Assembly: GCA_024230695.1 (NCBI GenBank)
Contig: JAAERC010000978.1
Location: 1 to 7,489, forward strand
Length of the DNA: 7,489 nucleotides
Direction: 5' to 3'
DNA from: Candidatus Zixiibacteriota bacterium
GTDB lineage: Bacteria > Zixibacteria > MSB-5A5 > GN15 > PGXB01
The notes under the pieces were generated by a model. The model ran no database searches. It was not told where the DNA came from and worked only from the letters and a program-made list of their open reading frames with translations. This document shows positions 1 to 7,378 of the stretch, one piece after another. How positions within the stretch are numbered: position 1 is the first letter of the stretch; each line of letters opens with the position of its first letter. Position numbers and translations under genes: made by a program.

Positions 1-918
1 AACAATAGCGATATGGGTTTTTGTTTTTTTAAACTCAGCCAGTAATTCGCTGATTATTTTGGTTTCAGGTACAAAGAAAGGCTCACGAATGAAATCGCCA
101 ATATTCTTAAAATCACGTTCCGATGTAATATTTGTGAAAAGATCCTTGATATACAAAACACCAATTATTTTATCAATATTTTCTTCAAAAATGGGATAGC
201 GCGAGTAACCAAGTTCCTTGGTTTTCAATCGTATCTCATCGAAACTGCTACTTTTTTCAAATCCCTCAACATTGATCCTGGGAACCATAACTTCTCGCAC
301 CTCTGTTTGATCGAGCTGAAATATCTGACTGATCATCTCTTTTTCATCTTCTTCAACAATTGGCTCATCAACTCCCGATTGTTCGGCAAGTGTTTCGATG
401 GCACGTTCCACAATATCCTCTTTCTGCTCCTCGGAAACATCGCCATTGCCGGCATGATAAAACGTCCTTGTATATAAACCCATCACCGGTTTAAAAAATA
501 GATAGACAAACGCAAACAGTAGTATATAACGTACAATCTCTTTTTCGGATGTTTTTAGAACTCTTCGCCGCGGAAGATATTCCATAAAAACCAAATACAA
601 TAGCCAAATTAAAACCAATAGTACTGGATAAACAATACTCAGCGGCAGACCAGTTACAGCCTTGACTTCACCGGCCAAAAAAACGCCCAGTAATGTAACG
701 CCAACCAGAGCAAAAGATTTAAAAAGCAAAGCTATCTGAATAGAAATACGCGGATTATCTATAATCAATTCAAGATACTTTTTTCGGTACCCAGTAAGGT
801 TTTGGGCCGTCTCTTCTAATTCGTCCGATTCAAGATACGCCACCGATGAGTACAAAGATAGAATATGCCCCAGAAAATAAATAACAACAATTAACAGAAA
901 ATAAAAAAGAATCTCCAT
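1..918 (-). CDS. CorC/HlyC-family CBS-domain membrane protein (C-terminus cut off by window edge)
   Basis: The frame is open from an ATG at 918 to the window edge, giving the first 306 residues without a stop. The N-terminal part has about four hydrophobic segments (roughly residues 3-19, 62-83, 89-111 and 128-146), as in the DUF21/CNNM membrane domain. A charged acidic linker (about 160-195) follows, then the family signature IFQLDQTEVREVMVPR (about 199-214) and a CBS pair containing GYSRYPIFEENIDKIIGVLY (about 237-256). The last visible residues, THIAIV, sit just before where the family usually has a VDEYGG-like motif, so the second CBS domain and the CorC_HlyC C-terminal domain lie outside. 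The family is linked to Mg/Co efflux or tolerance, and E. coli YbeX sits next to YbeY as here. The membrane domain is divergent: MEYLPRRR at 112-119 stands where a GEIxPK-type motif is common. Its ATG shares one base with the ybeY stop (TGATG), and GGGAAGG at 927-933 is a plausible ribosome site with 8-base spacing. Family assignment is firm; the transported ion is not. Confidence 0.88.
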   Translation of the reverse strand, partial: MEILFYFLLIVVIYFLGHILSLYSSVAYLESDELEETAQNLTGYRKKYLELIIDNPRISIQIALLFKSFALVGVTLLGVFLAGEVKAVTGLPLSIVYPVLLVLIWLLYLVFMEYLPRRRVLKTSEKEIVRYILLFAFVYLFFKPVMGLYTRTFYHAGNGDVSEEQKEDIVERAIETLAEQSGVDEPIVEEDEKEMISQIFQLDQTEVREVMVPRINVEGFEKSSSFDEIRLKTKELGYSRYPIFEENIDKIIGVLYIKDLFTNITSERDFKNIGDFIREPFFVPETKIISELLAEFKKTKTHIAIV

Positions 919-1337
919 CAGGAAAACCTTCCCAAATAATAGTCCTCTTTTTCCTCCATTTTTTTCCTGTCTTCTTTACTTATATGATCGTAACCAAGAA
1001 GGTGCAGAAACCCATGACAACAAAGTCTTAAAATTTCATCGGTATAGGTCAACTTATTAAGTTTCGCGTTTTTTTCTGCGGTGTCAGTCGATATATATAT
1101 TTCTCCCAAAACCGAATCTGGTCCTTCGTCGTCGTCGAGATTAAAAGAAAGAACGTCGGTCGGTCCTGTTTTTTTCCTAAATTCTTCATTTAATCTTGAG
1201 ATACGATAGTCATCAATAAAATTAATATTCACCGAAGAATTTGGAGCGCCTTCTTTATCCTTAATAGCTGACATTAATTGAATTATTTTTTTTCTTGGAG
1301 TTCTTCTATTGCTAACAGAAATTATATTAAACTGCAC
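918..1337 (-). CDS. ybeY: YbeY endoribonuclease / rRNA maturation factor
   Basis: This 139-residue protein belongs to the UPF0054/YbeY family, close to the usual 140-160 residues. YbeY is a metal-dependent single-strand endoribonuclease involved in 16S rRNA 3'-end maturation and ribosome quality control. The diagnostic zinc motif HGFLHLLGYDH is present, with histidines 108, 112 and 118. The family blocks FR followed by GPTDVLSF (about 53-65) and GEIYIS (78-83) are also intact. The start is GTG at 1337, sharing its first base with the stop of the upstream pgpH gene (TAGTG). No in-frame start lies upstream with a better ribosome site, and AGGAG occurs 11 bases upstream, which is a long spacing. 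Its neighbours match a conserved setting: an HD phosphodiesterase and phoH upstream, as in Bacillus, and a CorC-type gene downstream, as in E. coli. The tight overlaps on both sides suggest translational coupling. Confidence 0.95.
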   Translation of the reverse strand: MQFNIISVSNRRTPRKKIIQLMSAIKDKEGAPNSSVNINFIDDYRISRLNEEFRKKTGPTDVLSFNLDDDEGPDSVLGEIYISTDTAEKNAKLNKLTYTDEILRLCCHGFLHLLGYDHISKEDRKKMEEKEDYYLGRFS

Positions 1338-3613
1338 TACTCTACAATCTCCTTTTTGGGATATTCAACCCTGTGATGAAACACACCAATTAGAATTTGG
1401 ACAAACGATTCACGAATCTGAGCCAGATCTTTCAGGGTCAATGGACAATCCTCAAGTTCACCTGATTGGAAGCGGTCATTAATAATATTTTGCACCAAAT
1501 TTGAAATCCGTGATGGTTTGGGATCACTTAAAGTACGGCTGGCCGCTTCAACACTATCAGCCAACATCACAATCGCAGTTTCTCGAATCTGTGGTTTAGG
1601 TCCGGGATATGAAAACTCGTTTATATCCGGTGCATCTTCTCCCAGTTCCTTCGCTTTATTATAAAAATACGGCATTGGCATAGTTCCATGATGTTCCTCA
1701 ATAAAATTAAGAACCTCATCTGGTAAATCCGCTTCTTCACCAATAAACCGCCCCTTTTTTACATGGGAGGATAGAATTATTGCCGACATCGTTGGCGTTA
1801 GGTCCTGATGTTTTGATTTAATCCCAAGTTGATTCTCAACAAAATATTCAGGTATTTCAATTTTACCTATATCATGATAATAGGCTCCAACCCGCGCCAA
1901 AAGCGAATTGGCATTAATTGCTTTGGCCGCCGCTTCGGCCAGATTACCAACAATAATAGAATGATGATACGAACCTGGAGCTTCAATTGCCAGCCGCTTT
2001 AAGAGCGGTCGGTTCATATCGGATAATTCCAAAAGTGTTATATCGGTGGTGAATCCAAACAAAGATTCAAAAACAGGAAGTAAACCAATAGCTAAAAGCG
2101 GGGAAATTGCCGCGTTAAGTATTCCCAGACCGATTAGATTGAGAATCTCACCCTTTGTATTTGATATATCAAATGACTCTATCACATATATTAATAATAT
2201 GTATGTTATAGAAAGATACAGAATCGACTTAAAAAACTCAGAACGCTGACGAACCTGACGGGTTGTAAAACAAGCAATCGTTCCGGAAACCACAGTTATC
2301 AAAACCAGTGGGAAACTAAATCTGTGCAAAACACCCAATAGTAGGGCCAGAGCAAAGGTGGTAAATATTCCTGTCTCAGGGTCAAATAGAATAGTAATCA
2401 ATATAGAAAATATAATTATGGGGAAAATATATTCGGGCAGGTTCAGTTTCACATCGACGACATAAATTAATACTAATTCCAGGGCAATTATCAAAAATAT
2501 CGCAAGAATTTTCGGGTTCGAATTATAAATTTGTTTTTTAAAATGATAAAAGTACAAATACAAAAATGAGAATATTAATAACACTAATAAGGTTCGCGCA
2601 ATAACCGGCATGTATTGCTCATAAAGACCTTTCTCTTCGGCCTGCAGTGTCCTTTGATGATATACTTTTCTTAATATCTCCTGTTGTCTCTCGCTGATTT
2701 TGGTTCCAGCCCGAACTATTAGGTCGCCCTCTGAGACCGTTTCCTTTATTGGTTTTATCTCGTTTATTGCCGTTTCCTGCCTGATCTCCATTTCGCCAGT
2801 ATTGAGAACCAAATTAGGAATAATAAAATTTTTCCCCAGATCATAAAAATAATCAATATCAAAATTATCAGTCAGGGCTTTGCTTTTTAAATTATTCCTA
2901 AAATTTGCATAGGCCAAAGAACGATCCAATAATTTATCGCGTACTAAAAAGACATCCCGTTTGCCTATTCTAACAATCACAGAGTTGGATTTATGCTCCG
3001 GAAGAAGATTGATATCGGACATAATACCGGTAAAATATATATTTTCTCTTAGATTTTTTTCAATAACCGAATCGGGCTTAGATACGTTATTTTCTTTAAT
3101 CAGCCGATTAATACTGTTTATATTCATAAGAGGGTACAATTGGGATATATCTCCGGTAAACTCGTTTATAATACTATCAACCTGTCTTTCACCAACAGCA
3201 CTATCTGACCTAATACTTTGAACTATTTTGGCCGCAGAATCAGCCGAATTCATAAATTTATTATATTTTGAAAAAACCGAATCAACAATAGTGTTGTCAT
3301 ATTCAATAATTATCGGGATAGCCGAGGCGGACTCAATTCGTTCCTGCTGAAGTTCGGATTCGGATTTCACAATAATTATTTGAAAAGGTGAGATTATATC
3401 CTCTCGAGCAGTTTCACCAACTTTTGGAAAATCAAGGGGATAAAACAGATTCTCGGTCGGATATAACAATGCTATTAAAGCTGTTGCCAGAATCAGCATA
3501 ACATATTTATTGACCTTATGCCTCGCGCCCAGAACCGGCATCTGTCTTGTTTCCGATTTTACCTTGATAAAACTCTTGATGAATCTTTTTGTTCTTAGCA
3601 GTATTTTATACAT
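1337..3613 (-). CDS. pgpH: 7TM HD-domain c-di-AMP phosphodiesterase, PgpH/YqfF family
   Basis: This 758-residue membrane protein has the full PgpH layout. A basic cytoplasmic N-terminus (1-36) precedes a first membrane span (about 38-52). A large extracytoplasmic 7TMR-HDED domain (about 55-330) follows, then seven further hydrophobic spans between about 335 and 515, and a cytoplasmic HD domain (about 540-750). The metal and catalytic residues expected of the HD family are visible: H551 (in GSYHHS), H580-D581 (YYHDIGKIE), H617, H641/H642 (EEHHGT) and D686 (MLADSVEAASR). The spacing from the first His to HD, and from HD to the next His, agrees with characterised PgpH as I recall it. Listeria PgpH hydrolyses cyclic di-AMP to pApA, and the same activity is inferred here. 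The ATG at 3613 lies 5 bases after the methyltransferase stop. The nearest purine-rich site (GGAAAGG, 3628-3634) is 14 bases upstream, so initiation may depend on coupling. It ends in TAG overlapping the ybeY start. Confidence 0.93.
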   Translation of the reverse strand: MYKILLRTKRFIKSFIKVKSETRQMPVLGARHKVNKYVMLILATALIALLYPTENLFYPLDFPKVGETAREDIISPFQIIIVKSESELQQERIESASAIPIIIEYDNTIVDSVFSKYNKFMNSADSAAKIVQSIRSDSAVGERQVDSIINEFTGDISQLYPLMNINSINRLIKENNVSKPDSVIEKNLRENIYFTGIMSDINLLPEHKSNSVIVRIGKRDVFLVRDKLLDRSLAYANFRNNLKSKALTDNFDIDYFYDLGKNFIIPNLVLNTGEMEIRQETAINEIKPIKETVSEGDLIVRAGTKISERQQEILRKVYHQRTLQAEEKGLYEQYMPVIARTLLVLLIFSFLYLYFYHFKKQIYNSNPKILAIFLIIALELVLIYVVDVKLNLPEYIFPIIIFSILITILFDPETGIFTTFALALLLGVLHRFSFPLVLITVVSGTIACFTTRQVRQRSEFFKSILYLSITYILLIYVIESFDISNTKGEILNLIGLGILNAAISPLLAIGLLPVFESLFGFTTDITLLELSDMNRPLLKRLAIEAPGSYHHSIIVGNLAEAAAKAINANSLLARVGAYYHDIGKIEIPEYFVENQLGIKSKHQDLTPTMSAIILSSHVKKGRFIGEEADLPDEVLNFIEEHHGTMPMPYFYNKAKELGEDAPDINEFSYPGPKPQIRETAIVMLADSVEAASRTLSDPKPSRISNLVQNIINDRFQSGELEDCPLTLKDLAQIRESFVQILIGVFHHRVEYPKKEIVE

Positions 3614-3618
3614 AACTA

Positions 3619-4512
3619 CTAAACCAGCCTTTCCTTTTTAGGTTCGACTGAAAGATCATCTGATAAAGTTTCATCAATTTTGGCTTCCGATTCACAACAA
3701 CTTTGTGCAATAACAGCAAATGTATTTTTCACTCCTAATCTTTCGCCAATCGGCTGAAACAAACTGCTTTGTGTACTAAAATAAGAAACAATATTACAAT
3801 CAAAATTTAGACTTTTTAATAATTTGGCAATTCCATCCTGGTCAACACCATTTCTGGTAACATGATATTCGGCATTATCATGAAATGAGTCCTCAAGATA
3901 AATCCCGCGGGAACGCCTTATCCGTCTTTTTATCCCGCCGATCAGATCACCCTTAAAAATCCTCCATGAAAGCAAAGCCATCAGAGAAAACAAAGATGTC
4001 ACTTTTCCAAGTGAATCATATCTAAGCGGGTCTTGAAATGAAAAAAACTGACCATTAGGATTTAGAATTGATGCCGCATCTTTTATCATTCCCAGATAGT
4101 CTGGTATATGGTGCAAAAATGAATTGGCCACAATAATATCATATTTGTCATTTTTGTTTTGTAATGTATCATTAATATCTTCTTTGCGCACTTCTAATTT
4201 ATCGCCAAACTTTTTACATTTTGCCTTTAAAGCCACAAGCTGACTTTCAGATATATCAACAGCGACTACGTTGGCACCAAGTTCCAAAAACGGTCGAGTG
4301 ACTGTCCCCTCTCCTGCTCCCAGATCTAATACCTTTGGCACATCTGTATATTTTTTAGCCTCATCAAATATCCGAATAACCAAACTTCCGTACAGCTCTC
4401 TTAATGATGCATGTTTAACATGAGGTGCACCATCGACATATTCTCTGGTCATATCCTCATCGTAGGCCGTACTGTTGGCGAGAGCCGCCACTTGGTTTAT
4501 TCGTTTATCCAT
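3619..4512 (-). CDS. class I SAM-dependent methyltransferase, substrate unknown
   Basis: This is a 297-residue Rossmann-fold methyltransferase of the Methyltransf_11/UbiE-like type. Motif I is VLDLGAGEG (61-69). The acidic residue ending strand 2 is D86 in AVDIS, the motif III region includes EDIND (111-115), and DIIVANSFLHHIPD (125-138) is the post-motif region. It therefore almost certainly binds S-adenosylmethionine; the acceptor cannot be read from the sequence. After FQDPLRYD comes a hydrophobic stretch (about 171-186), then a basic cluster GGIKRRIRRSRG (192-203), which could contact a membrane or an anionic substrate. The C-terminus has a Cys pair (272-273) and an acidic, probably disordered tail. 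It is unlikely to be a canonical ubiquinone/menaquinone enzyme, because the region after the core does not look like UbiE. An AGGAG ribosome site (4519-4523) lies 6 bases before the ATG, the best in the window. It sits 43 bp after phoH and 5 bp before pgpH, an uncommon place for a methyltransferase. Composition looks like its neighbours, so there is no obvious sign of recent transfer. Confidence 0.87.
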   Translation of the reverse strand: MDKRINQVAALANSTAYDEDMTREYVDGAPHVKHASLRELYGSLVIRIFDEAKKYTDVPKVLDLGAGEGTVTRPFLELGANVVAVDISESQLVALKAKCKKFGDKLEVRKEDINDTLQNKNDKYDIIVANSFLHHIPDYLGMIKDAASILNPNGQFFSFQDPLRYDSLGKVTSLFSLMALLSWRIFKGDLIGGIKRRIRRSRGIYLEDSFHDNAEYHVTRNGVDQDGIAKLLKSLNFDCNIVSYFSTQSSLFQPIGERLGVKNTFAVIAQSCCESEAKIDETLSDDLSVEPKKERLV

Positions 4513-4518
4513 AATTAT

Positions 4519-4523
4519 CTCCT
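4519..4523 (-). promoter_or_regulatory. Shine-Dalgarno site of the methyltransferase gene
   Basis: The minus strand reads AGGAG followed by ATAATT and then ATG at 4512, a 6-base spacing that fits strong initiation. It fixes the start of the methyltransferase and suggests independent translation initiation after the 43-base gap behind phoH. Confidence 0.75.
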
Positions 4524-4555
4524 AATATCTGTTGAATTCGGAAATAATCCTCCCC

Positions 4556-5539
4556 TTAATCTCTTTGACTTTTTGCCTCATGTCGTTCGTAGGCACGCAA
4601 AATTCTTTGAACAAGCTGATGTCTGACCACATCCTTGTCAGTCAGATACGCAAATTTAATCCCATCAATCCCAGTCAATATATTTTGAATCAAAACTAAT
4701 CCGGAACTCCTCTTATCGCCCAGATCTATTTGCGTAATATCTCCGGTAATAATCGCCCGCGAACCCTCACCCAAACGGGTTAGAAACATCTTCATCTGAG
4801 CCGAAGTCGTATTCTGGGCCTCGTCAAGGATTACAAATGTATTATTTAATGTCCGTCCCCGCATAAAAGCCAAAGGAAGGATCTCAATTGTACCCAGCTC
4901 AATCAGTTTTTTAATTCTCTCAGCCGGAATCATATCATGCAGAGCATCGTAAACCGGTCTCAAATACGGATCGACTTTGGCTCTGATATCACCCGGTAAA
5001 AATCCTAACGATTCACCAGCCTCAACAGCCGGACGAACCAAAACTATTCGATTAACTTGTTTCTCTTTTAGGGCTGAAACAGCAACAGCTACGGCCAGAT
5101 AAGTCTTACCGGTTCCTGCGGGACCAATCGAAAAAACAATATCGTTCCCCTCGATAGCCTCAAGATATTTTTTCTGACCAATTGTTTTCGGTCGAACTTT
5201 TAGATTTAATGTAAAATCGCTGAGATGATCGGCCGCTATTAATTCAGCTGGACTATCATTGCCATCATTTACCATTTCAATCGAATAATTAAGATATTGT
5301 TCAGTGATATCATCTCCCTGCTTCAATCGAAGCATTAAATCACCAAATAATTTTATAACTTTGTCTACTTCATCTTCGGAGCCATCAACAAGAATATTAT
5401 CTCCACGGGCTACAATATGCGCCTTAAATGAACTTTCTATCTTGCGCAGGTAATTATCGTTTTGTCCAAAAAGCAGGCGTGGGTCAAAACCCTCGATCGA
5501 GATTGTTTTTGAAATCTGATTGTTTGTTTCAGTATCCAT
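4556..5539 (-). CDS. phoH: PhoH-family (YbeZ-like) P-loop ATPase
   Basis: This 327-residue protein is a standard-length PhoH/YbeZ. An N-terminal portion (about 1-100, with a small KH-like fold expected in the family) precedes the ATPase core. Walker A is GPAGTGKT (139-146), with RPAVEAGESLGFLPGD at 169-184, MRGRT at 226-230, Walker B FVILDEAQN (235-243), and the ITGDITQIDL block (264-273) that resembles helicase motif III. DVVRHQLVQRIL near the C-terminus is also typical. Family members are cytoplasmic ATPases related to superfamily 1 helicases and are repeatedly found beside ybeY. In E. coli, YbeZ interacts with YbeY, supporting a role in RNA or ribosome metabolism; the old phosphate-starvation label is not informative here. 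The ATG at 5539 comes 22 bases after the aspS stop. No Shine-Dalgarno sequence is visible in that AT-rich gap, and no better start exists upstream. It ends with TAA. Confidence 0.95.
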   Translation of the reverse strand: MDTETNNQISKTISIEGFDPRLLFGQNDNYLRKIESSFKAHIVARGDNILVDGSEDEVDKVIKLFGDLMLRLKQGDDITEQYLNYSIEMVNDGNDSPAELIAADHLSDFTLNLKVRPKTIGQKKYLEAIEGNDIVFSIGPAGTGKTYLAVAVAVSALKEKQVNRIVLVRPAVEAGESLGFLPGDIRAKVDPYLRPVYDALHDMIPAERIKKLIELGTIEILPLAFMRGRTLNNTFVILDEAQNTTSAQMKMFLTRLGEGSRAIITGDITQIDLGDKRSSGLVLIQNILTGIDGIKFAYLTDKDVVRHQLVQRILRAYERHEAKSQRD

Positions 5540-5561
5540 ATACCAATTTTAATATAAATGT

Positions 5562-7373
5562 TTACTTAGTAATATGCAACCCAAGATCTTTGAGCATCTC
5601 GGGATCAATATCAGATGGAGCACCATCCATCAATGAGGACGCCGTGGTCGATTTCGGGAATGCAATAACATCGCGGATACTGCTTCGCCCGGTCATCAGA
5701 GCTACAAGACGATCCAGCCCGGTTGCGATACCACCATGAGGAGGAGCACCATACTCAAGGGCTCGTAATAAAAACCCAAACATCGTTTCGGCGCGTTCAT
5801 CGGTGAACCCTAAAATATTTAATATCTTTTGCTGGATATCACGGCGATGATTCCTTATCCCGCCCGATGATAACTCGACTCCATTTAGAACCATATCGTA
5901 CTGCTCGGCTCGTAGTTTTCTTAATGGATGATTTAAATCACTTAATGGCAGATCGCTTTGTTCTTCAAGTAAGGTAAAATCCTCATCTTTTGGTGATGAT
6001 ACAATATTATGCATCGCCTCCAATCTGTCCTCATCCTCGTTATATTCAAACAGTGGAAATCCTGTTACCCACATAAATTTCCATTCTTTGTTATCTATCA
6101 AATTATGTTTTTTGCCCAAATACAACCTTAACTGACCAAGAATAGATTCTGCTTTTAATGCTTTATCCGAAATAATAAAAACCGCATCGCCGGTTTCCGC
6201 ATTTAATCTTTCGCAGATTTTATCTTTGACTTCCTCACCAATAAATTTCAGAATCGGTGATTTATCTCCAGCTTCGGCCTTTAGAATATAGGCCAATCCG
6301 CCAGCACCAAGATTTTTCACAAATTCAGTTAATTCATCGATCTGCTTGCGGGAATATGAGGCACCATCTTTGAGACATATCGCTGTAACAACACCGCCTT
6401 TTTTGACAACATCGGCAAACACTTTAAAATCACAGTTTCCGACTATATCAGAAATATCATTTAGTTCCATCCCGAACCGTAGATCAGGCTTATCTATTCC
6501 CCAGCGTTTCATCGCATCAGCATATTCATACCGAGGGAACGGAGTTGTTAGTTCAACATCAAGCACCTTTTTAAAAAGATGAGCCATCATCCCTTCCATA
6601 ATACCGAAGATCTCATCAACTGTAACAAACGACATCTCCATATCGACCTGGGTATGTTCCGGTTGACGGTCGGCACGAAGATCTTCATCACGAAGACACT
6701 TTGCCAATTGATAATACCGATCAAACCCTGAGATCATCAGAATCTGTTTAAGAAGCTGAGGCGATTGCGGAAGCGCGTAAAATTTCCCTTTTTGAATCCG
6801 GCTTGGAACAATATAATCACGAGCCCCTTCTGGTGTCGATTTCATCAATAACGGCGTATCAATATCATAAAAATCTAATGAATTCAAATATTCCCGGATC
6901 GCGATTGTCGCCAGATGTCTAATTCTCATGCATTCCTGTAACTGCGGGCGACGTAGATCAAGATACCTATATTCCAGTCGAAGCACTTCGCTGGCATTAG
7001 TTTCTTCGGCGATCTCAAATGGCGGTGTTTTTGATTCAGCCAGAATGGCAAAATCATCCACAGCTATCTCGATCTCCCCGGAGGCCATATTTTTATTTTC
7101 GGTTCCTTCAGGACGTTTCCCGACAACACCTTTGGCCGAAACCACAAACTCATGGCGAGCCGAAACTGCCCTCTCAAAAACTTCCTTTGATACCTTTTCA
7201 GGGTTTAAAACAACCTGAGTTATTCCATAGCGGTCGCGAATATCAATAAATAACAGTCCGCCAAGATTTCGATATTCCTGCACCCAGCCGTTTAATATAA
7301 CCGTCTGGTCGATATTGTTAACTGTCAATTCCCCGCAGGTATGGGTTCGTTTTAACTCTTTAAATGAATACAA
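5562..7373 (-). CDS. aspS: aspartyl-tRNA synthetase, bacterial type
   Basis: This 603-residue class IIb synthetase charges tRNA(Asp), and possibly tRNA(Asn), with aspartate. An N-terminal OB-fold anticodon-binding domain (about 1-110, with GWVQEYRNLGGLLFIDIRDR at 29-48) precedes the catalytic core. STPEGARDYIVPSR (179-192) and ALPQSPQ (200-206) are the aspartate-site blocks. Motif 2 carries RDEDLRADRQPEHTQVD (228-244). A bacterial GAD insertion domain occupies about 295-420, and motif 3 is GLDRLVALMTG (552-562). Length matches bacterial AspRS (about 590-600 residues). Small departures from the common consensus are L227 and H240 in motif 2, and HNIVSSP (455-461) where HHPFTSP is usual. The start is TTG at 7373: an in-frame stop lies shortly upstream, GGAG sits 5 bases before it, and the residues that follow align with the expected N-terminus (RTHTCGEL). 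It is the first gene of the visible cluster and ends in TAA. Confidence 0.97.
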   Translation of the reverse strand: MYSFKELKRTHTCGELTVNNIDQTVILNGWVQEYRNLGGLLFIDIRDRYGITQVVLNPEKVSKEVFERAVSARHEFVVSAKGVVGKRPEGTENKNMASGEIEIAVDDFAILAESKTPPFEIAEETNASEVLRLEYRYLDLRRPQLQECMRIRHLATIAIREYLNSLDFYDIDTPLLMKSTPEGARDYIVPSRIQKGKFYALPQSPQLLKQILMISGFDRYYQLAKCLRDEDLRADRQPEHTQVDMEMSFVTVDEIFGIMEGMMAHLFKKVLDVELTTPFPRYEYADAMKRWGIDKPDLRFGMELNDISDIVGNCDFKVFADVVKKGGVVTAICLKDGASYSRKQIDELTEFVKNLGAGGLAYILKAEAGDKSPILKFIGEEVKDKICERLNAETGDAVFIISDKALKAESILGQLRLYLGKKHNLIDNKEWKFMWVTGFPLFEYNEDEDRLEAMHNIVSSPKDEDFTLLEEQSDLPLSDLNHPLRKLRAEQYDMVLNGVELSSGGIRNHRRDIQQKILNILGFTDERAETMFGFLLRALEYGAPPHGGIATGLDRLVALMTGRSSIRDVIAFPKSTTASSLMDGAPSDIDPEMLKDLGLHITK

Positions 7374-7378
7374 GCAAT

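Noticed and set aside
919..933. GGAA/TTCC inverted repeat around the ribosome site of the CorC-type gene
   Set aside because: A 4-5 bp stem with a 4-base loop is too weak in AT-rich DNA to claim as a regulatory hairpin.
2046..2249. 67-codon open frame on the plus strand
   Set aside because: It lies wholly inside the transmembrane/HD part of pgpH on the opposite strand and has no recognisable domain.
2961..3221. 86-codon open frame on the plus strand
   Set aside because: It is antisense to the extracytoplasmic domain of pgpH, whose reading frame is continuous and family-consistent; no motif is seen.
4411..4626. 71-codon plus-strand frame spanning the methyltransferase/phoH junction
   Set aside because: It overlaps two well-supported genes antisense, and its product resembles nothing recognisable.
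5428..5739. 103-codon plus-strand frame over the phoH start and aspS end
   Set aside because: It is antisense to conserved protein ends on both sides, with no domain; an open frame by chance.
6346..6582. 78-codon plus-strand frame inside aspS
   Set aside because: It is a shadow of the GAD/catalytic region of AspRS with Ser/Thr-rich, non-conserved sequence.
6928..7249. Two overlapping plus-strand frames (to 7218 and 7249) inside aspS
   Set aside because: Both are antisense to the conserved anticodon-binding domain of AspRS, and they overlap each other in different frames.
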